From positions 1,674,001 to 1,738,000 of the forward strand of contig NZ_PEEU01000001.1 of NCBI RefSeq assembly GCF_002754195.1: a stretch of DNA of 64,000 nucleotides, in the 5' to 3' direction. Under the pieces are notes generated by a model. That model was not told where the DNA came from. It ran no database searches and saw nothing but the letters and a program-made list of their open reading frames with translations. The position numbers were made by a program, and so were the translations under genes. This document shows positions 49,355-58,081 of the stretch, piece after piece (positions within the stretch are counted from its first letter, which is position 1; every line of letters starts with the position of its first letter). The DNA comes from Flavobacterium sp. 9. Lineage in GTDB: Bacteria; Bacteroidota; Bacteroidia; Flavobacteriales; Flavobacteriaceae.

Positions 49355-51724
49355 ATGGATATTCATTTACACAACGAAAGTCCTTTCAAAACTATCATAT
49401 CATTTCATAAGCTAATTGAATCGTTTGAAGAAATTGCTTTATCAGATGTTGATTACCGAGCAAATTACGCCAAAGCAATACTTAAACAAATAGAAGCTTT
49501 TCCTGAATTAAGAACTGGTATTAAGGATTATTCTACTATTAAAGATAATGAAGCACTGATCAAAAATCTCTTGGCAGATTTGTTTCCTACTGCTTTAACA
49601 AATAATGAGATAAAAGCGATTACGATTCCTTTTCAGAATTTATCTTTCAATTATACAGAACGTTTCAAAAAGATTCTAAGCAATGCAGGATCTGAATTTG
49701 ATATGGAAATTCGTGATTTCGACGATCACCAATTTTATGTAAATAATTGTTGCTTAATATTAGGCGTATATTACAAACAGAAAATAGATTTTAATAAACC
49801 TTTCTTCTACGATATTCCGGATGAAAACGGTGTTGAAAAACATTATCGTATTTTGTACAATGCTGATTTTATGGAAATTATTCCAACAAAAAACTCGGTA
49901 CATTTAACTCAGGAAGATATTGATTTGTTAATGGATAATTACGGCGATCTTGAACTTTGGAAATCTAAATTCCCTAAAGGAAGCTGGACTTTAAAAGGTT
50001 TCGGAATTGTTTCTTTGTTTGATGCTACTACAGAAAGTGCTATTTCGAACTTAAAAAGTAATTTACTAAAACCTGATTCTAAAGCTGGTCCAACTAACGA
50101 AATTGTATCTAACATTTTTAAATCAATATTTAAAATCCCTGATTTACAAGTTGGTTTTATTGTTTACAATCCTGAAGAAGAAAAATTTATAAGACCTATA
50201 AAGTTTGATACGCAATTGCAGAGTTTTCTACTTTCTAAAGATCAGGAAATTGATTGCAAGAATGCTTTTTTTGGATGTACGTTCGAAAAATTATTAGACA
50301 ATAAAGAGCCTTTGGTAATTTCTAATGTGAAAAAATTCATTGAAGAAGGACCAAACAAAAAACTTGGTGAACATTTATTAAAACAAGGTGTTCAGAGTTG
50401 TGTTTTTGCTCCGGTTATAAAAGACGGACATTTATTGGGTGTTGTAGAATTAGTTTCTCCACATGCCAGAGATTTAAATACCGTAAATGCAACTAAACTA
50501 GAATTGGTTCTACCCTATTTAACAGATACTATTGATCGCTACAATACTGATATGCAACATCAGATTGAAGCTATCATTCAGCGTGAATATACTACGATTC
50601 ATCCAAGTGTATACTGGAAATTTAGAAGAGAATCTCAAAATTACTTTCAAAATTCAAATCATACCAAAGATTATATTTTCAAGGAAATTTCCTTTAAGAA
50701 TGTATATCCGTTATACGGACAAATCGATATTAAAGGTTCGTCTGAACACAGAAATGAAACGGTTAAACGAGATCTTAAAAATCAATTAACTGCTATTTTA
50801 GAGATTTTTGAATCTCAGGACCCTAATACTAATTTGGTATTATTGGAACAAAGAAAGTTTGAACTAGAATCGTTTCGCGATGAATTAGATTTTCCACTAA
50901 AAGCTGATACTGAACAACATATTCAGCGTTATATCGAAGAAGAAATTCATCCGCTTTTAAAGAATACGAAAGAAACTGAAAAAAGCGAAAAACTGGAACG
51001 TGAATATTTCGAAAGTCTGGACGAAAAAACCGGTTTGTTTTATAAGGAAAGAAAGAAGTTTGATAATGCAATGTCTATTATCAATAAAAAACTAGCTTCT
51101 GTTCTGGACAAAAAACAAATTGAAGCACAACAGATTTATCCACATTATTACGAGCGTTTCAAAACTGATGGCGTTGAGCATAATCTATATATTGGAGCGT
51201 CTATTGCGCCAACAAAACCTTTTGACATTATGTATTTGCACAATTTACGTTTGTGGCAATTACAGACTTTATGCGAAATGGAACTGGAACATCATCAGCT
51301 AAAAGAATCTCTTCCGTATGAATTGGATGTGACTTCATTGATTTTAGTTTTTAGTGCGCCGCTTTCTATTCGTTTTAGAATGGATGAAAAACGTTTTGAC
51401 GTAGACGGAACTTACAATGCGAGATATGAAGTAGTGAAAAAACGTATCGATAAATCGAACATTAAAGGCACGAAAGATCGTATTACTGAGAAAGAAAAAA
51501 TCACGATTGTGTATTCTCAAAATAGTGAGGAAGCAGAATATTTAAAATATATCAAATACTTGCAACACAAGAAAATACTGGAACCAGCGATCGAGCAATT
51601 TGAGGTCGAAGATCTTCAGGGAGTTTCTGGTTTGAGAGCGATTCGTGTAAAAGTTATCAATAACACGGCTAATCCGGCCGCGAAGAAAATTACCTATCAG
51701 GATTTACTAGATGAGCTCAACTAA
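49355..51724 (+). CDS. large GAF domain-containing protein
   Basis: The protein has 789 residues from the ATG at 49355; a TTG at 49322 is rejected because it lies at the promoter. A GAF-like domain lies at about 240-400, with VGFIVYNPEEEKFIRPI, FEKLLDNKEPLVISNVKKF and VQSCVFAPVIKDGHLLGVVELVSPHARDL. Long charged helical regions follow and a C-terminal block of mixed alpha/beta (SLILVFSAPLSIRFRMDEKRFDVDGTYNARYEVVKKRIDKS). No kinase or output domain is recognised. It is a conserved type in Flavobacteriia, with unknown function and an unknown ligand. Confidence 0.82.
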   Translation: MDIHLHNESPFKTIISFHKLIESFEEIALSDVDYRANYAKAILKQIEAFPELRTGIKDYSTIKDNEALIKNLLADLFPTALTNNEIKAITIPFQNLSFNYTERFKKILSNAGSEFDMEIRDFDDHQFYVNNCCLILGVYYKQKIDFNKPFFYDIPDENGVEKHYRILYNADFMEIIPTKNSVHLTQEDIDLLMDNYGDLELWKSKFPKGSWTLKGFGIVSLFDATTESAISNLKSNLLKPDSKAGPTNEIVSNIFKSIFKIPDLQVGFIVYNPEEEKFIRPIKFDTQLQSFLLSKDQEIDCKNAFFGCTFEKLLDNKEPLVISNVKKFIEEGPNKKLGEHLLKQGVQSCVFAPVIKDGHLLGVVELVSPHARDLNTVNATKLELVLPYLTDTIDRYNTDMQHQIEAIIQREYTTIHPSVYWKFRRESQNYFQNSNHTKDYIFKEISFKNVYPLYGQIDIKGSSEHRNETVKRDLKNQLTAILEIFESQDPNTNLVLLEQRKFELESFRDELDFPLKADTEQHIQRYIEEEIHPLLKNTKETEKSEKLEREYFESLDEKTGLFYKERKKFDNAMSIINKKLASVLDKKQIEAQQIYPHYYERFKTDGVEHNLYIGASIAPTKPFDIMYLHNLRLWQLQTLCEMELEHHQLKESLPYELDVTSLILVFSAPLSIRFRMDEKRFDVDGTYNARYEVVKKRIDKSNIKGTKDRITEKEKITIVYSQNSEEAEYLKYIKYLQHKKILEPAIEQFEVEDLQGVSGLRAIRVKVINNTANPAAKKITYQDLLDELN

Positions 51725-51750
51725 TTAGTTGAATAAAAGTAGGCAGCATA

Positions 51751-51859
51751 TTTTTGTCATTTCGACGAAGGAGAAATCTTCGCGAGTAACTCGACAATTC
51801 TAGGAAAAACACTTTGTGTTAGTTTCTAGCGAAGATTCCTCGTTCCTCGGAATGACAAG
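51751..51859. repeat. TGTCATTTCGA inverted-repeat element
   Basis: TTTTTGTCATTTCGACGAAG (from 51751) on the left and TTCCTCGTTCCTCGGAATGACAA (to about 51858) on the right form terminal inverted arms about 110 bp apart. The left interior AGAAATCTTCGCGAGTAACTCGACAA resembles the copy at 39205-39285. No gene. Confidence 0.65.
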
Positions 51860-51873
51860 ATTGTATATAAAAA

Positions 51874-51916
51874 GAAAGCTTTGTCAAAGTTTAAAACTTT
51901 GACAAAGCTTTTTAAT
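51874..51916. terminator. bidirectional terminator between the GAF gene and the HD-PycTM gene
   Basis: AAAGCTTTGTCAAAGTTT (51875-51892) pairs with AAACTTTGACAAAGCTTT (51894-51911), followed by TT. The stem is nearly perfect and lies between convergent genes. Confidence 0.8.
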
Positions 51917-51987
51917 TTATACCTAAATCCGTTTTATCTGCATTTTCGCGATAGCGAATCCGTAAAATCAGCGTCTAAAATATAGTC

Positions 51988-53166
51988 TTATATCGACTTG
52001 AAAGCGATTACAAAAGCGATTACGGTAATAATTAATCCCATCATAAAAAGGTTATACGCAATTCGCAATAAAGTATACTTGCGCTGCAAAACCAATCCCA
52101 GATAATACAAATCTTTGATCATTGTCGAGTACAAATAATCGCGATCTTTCATCATTTCGTTCATTGCCCAATCGTATTCTGCCAATGGCATTTTATAGAA
52201 ATTCCCGAAAAACAATAAATTTATCTTTTTAGCTTCGATATCTTCTCTTGTAAAAACTCCGGTTGTTACTTTTGGTCTTGTAGAAAGTATTGCAAATATT
52301 ATTGTTGTAACACTAGAAATCAACATTATAAAAGTAGGAATCACCAAATGCGCATTCTTCAGACTGTCTAATTTTGGGATAATAGATGAAAGTGCAATCG
52401 AAATAATAATCGCATTTACAGACAATAAAATATTGGCTTTACTATCGGCAATTCCGCTTAAGCGAGTATGATTTCCTAAAGTAACACGAAATAAAGTGTC
52501 AACACCACGATCCGGTTTTTCTATTTTATCTTTCTTTTTATTTTCAGCTTCTATTTTATCAGCTTCTTTCTTTTCTTGCTTTTCAATTTTCTTTTGAACC
52601 ATAAGAAGGTTTTTCTCTTTTAACGGTTGCCATTTTTTTTGCGCATAATCCGTATAAAATCGATGTTTGTTCATCAGGAAATTCAAATTTTCTTTTGCCC
52701 ATTCTGCATTAGTAAAATTTAAATTCCAGGTGTTTTTCAATTCGATTCGTAATAATTCGCAAGTTGTTGCATATTCGGTTCCCATTAAATGAGCGAAATC
52801 AGCATCTTTTATTATTTTTTCTAAATGAGTTTTGGGGATATATTCCTTGACCGTTGCCAGAATTAAACTGGAAACAGTTGCTATAAATTCTTCAGATTGT
52901 TCTTTTTCTTTCAAAAAAGCCGAAGCAATTTTAACACTTTCCTGTTCATGATTTTCGTAACCTTCTATGTAACCCGTGTCGTGAAACCAAGCGGCAATTA
53001 AAAGAAGTTCTTTGTCCTCTCCTTTAACTTCTTCTTTTTTACACAGTTCTTTTACGGCATTTACTACTGTTAAAGTATGGTTAAAATTATGATAAGAATA
53101 TAGATTAGAAAGTTTATCTTTGAGTAAATTACTGACGAAGTCTTCGGATTGTTCTATTAGATTCAT
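51988..53166 (-). CDS. HD-domain protein fused to a Pycsar effector (PycTM-like) membrane domain
   Basis: The protein has 392 residues. The N-terminal HD phosphohydrolase fold (about 1-190) has H30 in YSYHNFNHTLTVVNAVKE, H62-D63 in AAWFHDTGYIEGYENHEQES, and D121/D123 in IIKDADFAHLMG. A Lys/Glu-rich linker (about 192-222) follows. The C-terminal domain (about 225-392) matches the PycTM family (formerly DUF5706): TLFRVTLGNHTRLSGIADSKANILLSVNA, then membrane helices near 252-270, 276-297 and 368-390. PycTM domains act as membrane effectors of cyclic-pyrimidine (Pycsar) defence; here no cyclase gene is adjacent. The HD domain might hydrolyse the signal or another nucleotide (inference). It is divergent from the large phosphatase gene. 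Confidence 0.85.
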   Translation of the reverse strand: MNLIEQSEDFVSNLLKDKLSNLYSYHNFNHTLTVVNAVKELCKKEEVKGEDKELLLIAAWFHDTGYIEGYENHEQESVKIASAFLKEKEQSEEFIATVSSLILATVKEYIPKTHLEKIIKDADFAHLMGTEYATTCELLRIELKNTWNLNFTNAEWAKENLNFLMNKHRFYTDYAQKKWQPLKEKNLLMVQKKIEKQEKKEADKIEAENKKKDKIEKPDRGVDTLFRVTLGNHTRLSGIADSKANILLSVNAIIISIALSSIIPKLDSLKNAHLVIPTFIMLISSVTTIIFAILSTRPKVTTGVFTREDIEAKKINLLFFGNFYKMPLAEYDWAMNEMMKDRDYLYSTMIKDLYYLGLVLQRKYTLLRIAYNLFMMGLIITVIAFVIAFKSI

Positions 53167-53192
53167 AAAAAATATTTTTACACCACTAAATT

Positions 53193-56100
53193 ATGAAATT
53201 GTTTTTGGATAATCATTTTATTACTAAGATTAAAACTTGTTCTATAGCAATAGTTGTATTGTTGCTTGTTTATTCCTGCGCGACGCATAAAGCGCAATAT
53301 GGAAAAAATGTTAGTGCAAACCAAACGGAAAACGCAACTGATACTATAAAAATTGCCCACACTTTTTATTTAGTTGGTGATGCCGGAAATGCTGACGAAG
53401 AACAAGCGCAGCAAACACTGGAATTATTACATCAGAAGCTAAAAAAATCAAGTAAAAAAGCTACTTTATTATTTTTGGGAGATAATATTTATCCTAAAGG
53501 TTTTCCTGCAAATGACAATGCTTCGGATAAAGCTTTAGCAGAAACGAAGCTTAAAAATCAATTAAAATTGACGGAAGGTTTTAAAGGAAAAACAATCTTT
53601 ATTCCCGGAAATCACGATTGGTACAACGGCATAAAAGGTCTGGAACGTCAGGCTGATTTTGTGACTAAATATCTTAATGACAAAAAAGCCTTTTTACCTC
53701 GTAAAAGCTGTCCAATTGAAGATGTAAAAATTGACAGCACAGCAACTTTGGTTACCATTGATAGCGAATGGTTTCTGGAAGATTGGGACAATCACCCCAC
53801 TATAAACGATAATTGCGACATTAAAACCAGAGAAGACTTTTTTACGGAACTGGAAAGTATTTTAAATAAAAATCAGGAAAAAACGGTTGTTATTGCCATT
53901 CATCACCCTTTGATGAGTAATGGATCTCATGGTGGACAATATTCATTAGAGAAACAATTGTTCCCTTTAGAGCAAAAAATTCCGTTACCGGTAATTGGTT
54001 CTTTTATTAATTTATTGCGAAAAACTTCCGGTGCAAGTCCGCAGGATATTCAAAATAAACAATATACAATTTATGCCAAGAGAGTTAAAACGCTTTTACA
54101 GGCTCAGAAAAATGTAATTGTAGTTTCCGGACACGATCATAACTTGCAATACGTTAACAAAGAAAACATTAAACAAATTATTAGTGGCGCAGGATCAAAA
54201 TCTGAAGCCGCAAGAGCAATAAATCCAACCGAATTCTCTTATGGAGGAAATGGATATGCAACACTTACTTTATTCAAAAGTGGTGACGCAAAAGTGACTT
54301 TCTTTGGAAATGAAAACAATAAAGAAAAAGAGCTTTTTGAGCATGAAATTATAAAAGCCAAAGAATTTAACTGGAAGCCAAATCCTTCTAATGATTTCCC
54401 ACCAAAGATTACAACTTCTATCTATTCTGAGAAAATGACTCAAAAGAGTTTAGTTCATAAATTTTTATTCGGAAATCATTATCGAAAATATTACAGCTTG
54501 CCAATCGAAGCCAAAACCGCAACTCTTGACACTTTAATGGGCGGTTTAAAACCAATTCGCGAAGGCGGAGGACATCAATCTGTTTCATTACGAATGTCCG
54601 ATCCTAAAGGAAGAGAATATGTAATGAGAGCGTTGAAAAAAAGTGCAACCGTGTTTTTGCAATCTGTAGCGTTTAAAGATCAATACGTTGTAAATGATTT
54701 TGAAGATACTTATGCCGAAAATTTCCTTCTTGACTTTTATACCACTTCTCATCCTTATACTCCTTTTGCAATTGGAAGCATGGCAGATAAATTAGGGATT
54801 TTGCACACAAATCCGATCTTATATTATATTCCGAAACAAAATGCTTTGGGAGAATTTAACTCGAATTTTGGAGATGGATTATATATGGTTGAAGAAAGAC
54901 CGGCCGATAATCATTTGGATGCTAAAAACTTCGGAAATCCAACTAATATTATTAGTACGGAAGATATGCTGAAAAATCTTCATAAGGACGAAAAATATAG
55001 TGTTGATGAAAAAGAATATATAAAAGCGCGTTTGTTTGATATGCTTATTGGCGATTGGGACAGACATAGTGATCAGTGGCGTTGGGCAGAACATAAAATT
55101 GGAGATAAAGTTATTTACAAACCAATTCCGCGTGATCGCGATCAGGCTTTTGCCAAATATGACGGAACTTTACTTTCTCTTTTAATGAACATTCCGGCGT
55201 TGCGTCATATGCGAACTTTTAAAAGTAAAATCGACAACGTAAAATGGATTAACAGAGAACCTTATCCTATGGATTTGGCGTTCTTAAAAACTGCAGAAGA
55301 AAAAGACTGGGTTGCTCAGGCAAAATTTATTCAGGAGAATTTAACTGACAAAGATATTGACGAGGCTTTTAAAAGTCTGCCAAAAGAAGTTCAGGATGAA
55401 ACTATTGAAGATATAAAGCAAAAACTGAGAAGTAGAAAAAAAGATCTTCAAAAATATGCTTCTACTTATTTTGATGTTTTAAGTCATACGGTAATGATTG
55501 CCGGAACGGATAAAAAAGACAAGTTTGTTATCAATCACAATGCAAAGAAAAGTATTGAAATTCAAGTTTTCAGGATTAAAAAAGAAGGTGACGAATTGAT
55601 CTATACAAAAACCGTTACTGATGCAAAAACTTCAAATTTATGGATTTATGGTTTAGATGATTCTGATGTTTTCCAAGTAATTGGAGATAAAAAATCAAGC
55701 ATAAAAATTCGTTTAATTGGTGGTCAAAACAATGATACTTATAATATCGAAAACGGAAAAAGAGTAATAGTTTATGATTTCAAATCAAAAAATAATACTT
55801 ACAATCTTGATTCTAAAACAAGAACTCAGCTAACGGATGATTATGATGTGAACTTGTATAATTATGAAAAACCTAAATATAATGTAGTTTCAGGACTTCC
55901 GAATATTGGATATAATCCTGATGATGGCGTAAAAGTAGGTTTCAACTTAAATTATACGGTTAATAATTTCAAACAGAATCCTTATACACAAAGACATGTT
56001 TTAAATGGTTTCTATTATTTTGCAACTGGAGGTTTGGAATTTAATTACGTTGCACATTTTCCGGGATTATTAGGTAAATGGGTTATTGATGTTGAATCAC

Positions 56101-56927
56101 AATATACGACGCCAAATTTTGCAATGAATTATTTTGGTTACGGTAACGAAACTAAAAATAACGACGATACTTTTGGAATGGATTATAATCGTGTTCGTAT
56201 TCAAAAGTTTAATGTTTCGGGTGCTGTTAGACATGTTGGGCGTTATGGAAGTGAATTTAGTGTTCAGCCAATGTTACAACAAATGCGAGTTGAAGAAACG
56301 GATAACCGATTGATAGACACTCCCGGCATTATAAACCCAATAGTTTTTGACAGTCAGGTTTATGGCGGAATGAAAGTAAAATATGCTTTTAAGAATGCCG
56401 ATTTTGCTGCAAAACCAACACTTGGTGTCGCTTTTATGATTTCGGCAACATGGATGGCTAATTTAGATAACACTAAGCAAAACTTCCCAACACTGGAAAG
56501 TCTTTTAGGTTTTACACATAAAATTGATCATAACGGAAAATTAGTTTTAGCAACTCTTTTAAAAGGAAAAGCTCTTCTAAATAACAATTACGAATTCTAT
56601 CAAGGTGCGACTTTAGGTGGTGACAAAGATCTACGTGGTTATAGGAATGAGCGCTTTTTAGGAAGTTCTTATTTCTCTCAAAGTTCTGATTTACGTTTTA
56701 CTATTGGTAAAATTCAGCGCACTGTAGCTCCGTTAACTTACGGGATTTTAGGTGGGTTTGATTACGGAAGAATTTGGCTTGATGGCGAAAGTTCCAGAAA
56801 ATGGCATCAGGATTATGGTGGCGGACTTTGGCTGAATGCGATCAACGTTTTAACAGCAAGAATCTCTTATTTTAAATCTCCTGATGAAGTAGGAAGAGTT
56901 ATTTTTGGAGCAGCGTATAGTTTTTAA
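53193..56927 (+). CDS. lipoprotein with metallophosphatase, kinase-like and outer-membrane barrel domains
   Basis: The protein has 1244 residues. Lipobox VYSC with C29. The calcineurin-type phosphoesterase domain (about 55-375) has D63 in LVGDAGNADEEQ, GDN (96-98), PGNHDWYNG (139-146), IAIHHPLMSNG and VSGHDHN. The middle region (about 445-760) looks like a kinase-type fold. It has a Gly-rich GGGH (458-461), REYVMRALKK (474-483), then GDWDRHSDQW (620-629) and PRDRDQAF (646-653). These recall the catalytic D..N and metal D of HipA/Fam20-like kinases. The last third (about 900-1244) is an Omp85/BamA-type barrel with GGDKDLRGYRNERFLGSSYFSQSSDLRF, ending IFGAAYSF. The enzyme domains would face either the periplasm or the cell surface. 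The three-part layout is notable. Confidence 0.85.
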   Translation: MKLFLDNHFITKIKTCSIAIVVLLLVYSCATHKAQYGKNVSANQTENATDTIKIAHTFYLVGDAGNADEEQAQQTLELLHQKLKKSSKKATLLFLGDNIYPKGFPANDNASDKALAETKLKNQLKLTEGFKGKTIFIPGNHDWYNGIKGLERQADFVTKYLNDKKAFLPRKSCPIEDVKIDSTATLVTIDSEWFLEDWDNHPTINDNCDIKTREDFFTELESILNKNQEKTVVIAIHHPLMSNGSHGGQYSLEKQLFPLEQKIPLPVIGSFINLLRKTSGASPQDIQNKQYTIYAKRVKTLLQAQKNVIVVSGHDHNLQYVNKENIKQIISGAGSKSEAARAINPTEFSYGGNGYATLTLFKSGDAKVTFFGNENNKEKELFEHEIIKAKEFNWKPNPSNDFPPKITTSIYSEKMTQKSLVHKFLFGNHYRKYYSLPIEAKTATLDTLMGGLKPIREGGGHQSVSLRMSDPKGREYVMRALKKSATVFLQSVAFKDQYVVNDFEDTYAENFLLDFYTTSHPYTPFAIGSMADKLGILHTNPILYYIPKQNALGEFNSNFGDGLYMVEERPADNHLDAKNFGNPTNIISTEDMLKNLHKDEKYSVDEKEYIKARLFDMLIGDWDRHSDQWRWAEHKIGDKVIYKPIPRDRDQAFAKYDGTLLSLLMNIPALRHMRTFKSKIDNVKWINREPYPMDLAFLKTAEEKDWVAQAKFIQENLTDKDIDEAFKSLPKEVQDETIEDIKQKLRSRKKDLQKYASTYFDVLSHTVMIAGTDKKDKFVINHNAKKSIEIQVFRIKKEGDELIYTKTVTDAKTSNLWIYGLDDSDVFQVIGDKKSSIKIRLIGGQNNDTYNIENGKRVIVYDFKSKNNTYNLDSKTRTQLTDDYDVNLYNYEKPKYNVVSGLPNIGYNPDDGVKVGFNLNYTVNNFKQNPYTQRHVLNGFYYFATGGLEFNYVAHFPGLLGKWVIDVESQYTTPNFAMNYFGYGNETKNNDDTFGMDYNRVRIQKFNVSGAVRHVGRYGSEFSVQPMLQQMRVEETDNRLIDTPGIINPIVFDSQVYGGMKVKYAFKNADFAAKPTLGVAFMISATWMANLDNTKQNFPTLESLLGFTHKIDHNGKLVLATLLKGKALLNNNYEFYQGATLGGDKDLRGYRNERFLGSSYFSQSSDLRFTIGKIQRTVAPLTYGILGGFDYGRIWLDGESSRKWHQDYGGGLWLNAINVLTARISYFKSPDEVGRVIFGAAYSF

Positions 56928-56929
56928 GG

Positions 56930-57119
56930 AAAAGGTTCTGAGGTACTAAGTTGCTAAGGTTCTAAGTTTTTTTTAGGTTCAAAGCTGCAAAGGATCAGAG
57001 GTACAAAGTTTTTTTGCCACGAATTTCACAAATTTACACGAATTATTAATTGGTGAAATTTGTAAAATTCGTGGCAAACTTTTTTGAAGTCTTAGCAACT
57101 TAGCACCTCAGAACCTTAG
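56930..57119. repeat. octamer tracts and a GCCACGAATTTCACAAATT inverted repeat
   Basis: Tracts GAGGTACTAAGTTGCTAAGG (about 56939-56965) and CTTAGCAACTTAGCACCTCAGAACC (about 57091-57117) flank a 22-bp inverted repeat, 57013-57034 with 57057-57078, built on TTTGCCACGAATTT. The whole gap could form nested hairpins between convergent genes. No gene is seen. Confidence 0.65.
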
Positions 57120-57980
57120 TTACTTTAATTTAAACTCGTAAACCTTACCTCCTATTTTGTTTGTTTTTTCATCGGCGATAAGTAATGTGTTGTTGTCTTT
57201 GAAAACTATTGCTTCTTTTTGCGAAAAGTGATCTAATTTTATTTCGGTTTGAGATCCTTTATGAAACAAATCTCCTTTGAAACCTTTGAATAAAACAATT
57301 TTATCGTGACTTAACAAGACTACTTTTTTTCCGTCTGGACTAATTGTTGCACTTGTCAGGACACAATGATTGTAATTATTACAGGTTTTAAATTCTCCTA
57401 TTTTGGTCGCTTTTTGTGTTCCGGGAGCATTTAGAATTTTATAGATAAAAGCTGTTCCATCAAAATTTTTGCTTCGGTTTTTGGTGAAAAGATAAAAGTA
57501 ATTTCCGTGTTCAAAGAAACCTTCAACATCAAAAAACATTTCTTTTTTCTTTGGAGGAAATTCTGTTTGTTCCGGATACGAGAAAGAAACTTTATATTCG
57601 GCTACAGCCAAATCTTTATTCAGCTGATTTTTATTAACTTTATAAATACATAAATCTTTGCGTTCATTAGCATTATTCCCGAAATCGCCAATATAAATAT
57701 TACCGCTTTTATCTTTTGTAATGTCTTCCCAATCGACATTTGTTGCGTTTGTAATAGTGATGGTTTTATTTAATTTTCCCTCTGAATTTATCGCATAGAT
57801 TTTATTGGCATTTCCGCTATCTTCTAAAGTATAAATCAAATTAGTCTCTGGGAAATAAGTAATTCCTGAAACTTCTTTTAACTTTTTAGGAAGTGAATAA
57901 AGTGTCTTAAAATCTGTATTTGATTGTTGCTGACAAGCTAATAAAGCAATAGAAATTCCAAGTAAAAAAAACTTTTTCAT
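57120..57980 (-). CDS. beta-propeller-like lipoprotein (SdiA-regulated-like)
   Basis: The protein has 286 residues from the ATG at 57980, chosen because it begins a proper lipoprotein signal, MKKFFLLGISIALLAC (C16); an upstream in-frame ATG (58013) would spoil it. The body reads as a six-bladed propeller: ELS-like KEVSGITYFPETNLIYTLEDSGNANKIYAI, VDWEDITKDKSGNIYIGDFGNN, KMFFDVEGFFEHGNYFYLFTKN. The VDWEDI and EGF elements match the SdiA-regulated/esterase-like phytase superfamily. Probably anchored to an envelope membrane; ligand unknown. Confidence 0.82.
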   Translation of the reverse strand: MKKFFLLGISIALLACQQQSNTDFKTLYSLPKKLKEVSGITYFPETNLIYTLEDSGNANKIYAINSEGKLNKTITITNATNVDWEDITKDKSGNIYIGDFGNNANERKDLCIYKVNKNQLNKDLAVAEYKVSFSYPEQTEFPPKKKEMFFDVEGFFEHGNYFYLFTKNRSKNFDGTAFIYKILNAPGTQKATKIGEFKTCNNYNHCVLTSATISPDGKKVVLLSHDKIVLFKGFKGDLFHKGSQTEIKLDHFSQKEAIVFKDNNTLLIADEKTNKIGGKVYEFKLK

Positions 57981-58081
57981 AATTTTTAAATGTTTAAGTT
58001 CAATGTAAACCATTTAAGTTATATAAGTTCATGTAAAAACAACTTCTTAAATTGACTTATATAACTTATATGGTTTAAAAA

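Noticed and set aside
51988..53166. A complete Pycsar defence operon
   Set aside because: Only an effector-like domain is present; no cyclase gene lies within the flanking genes, so a standard system cannot be claimed.
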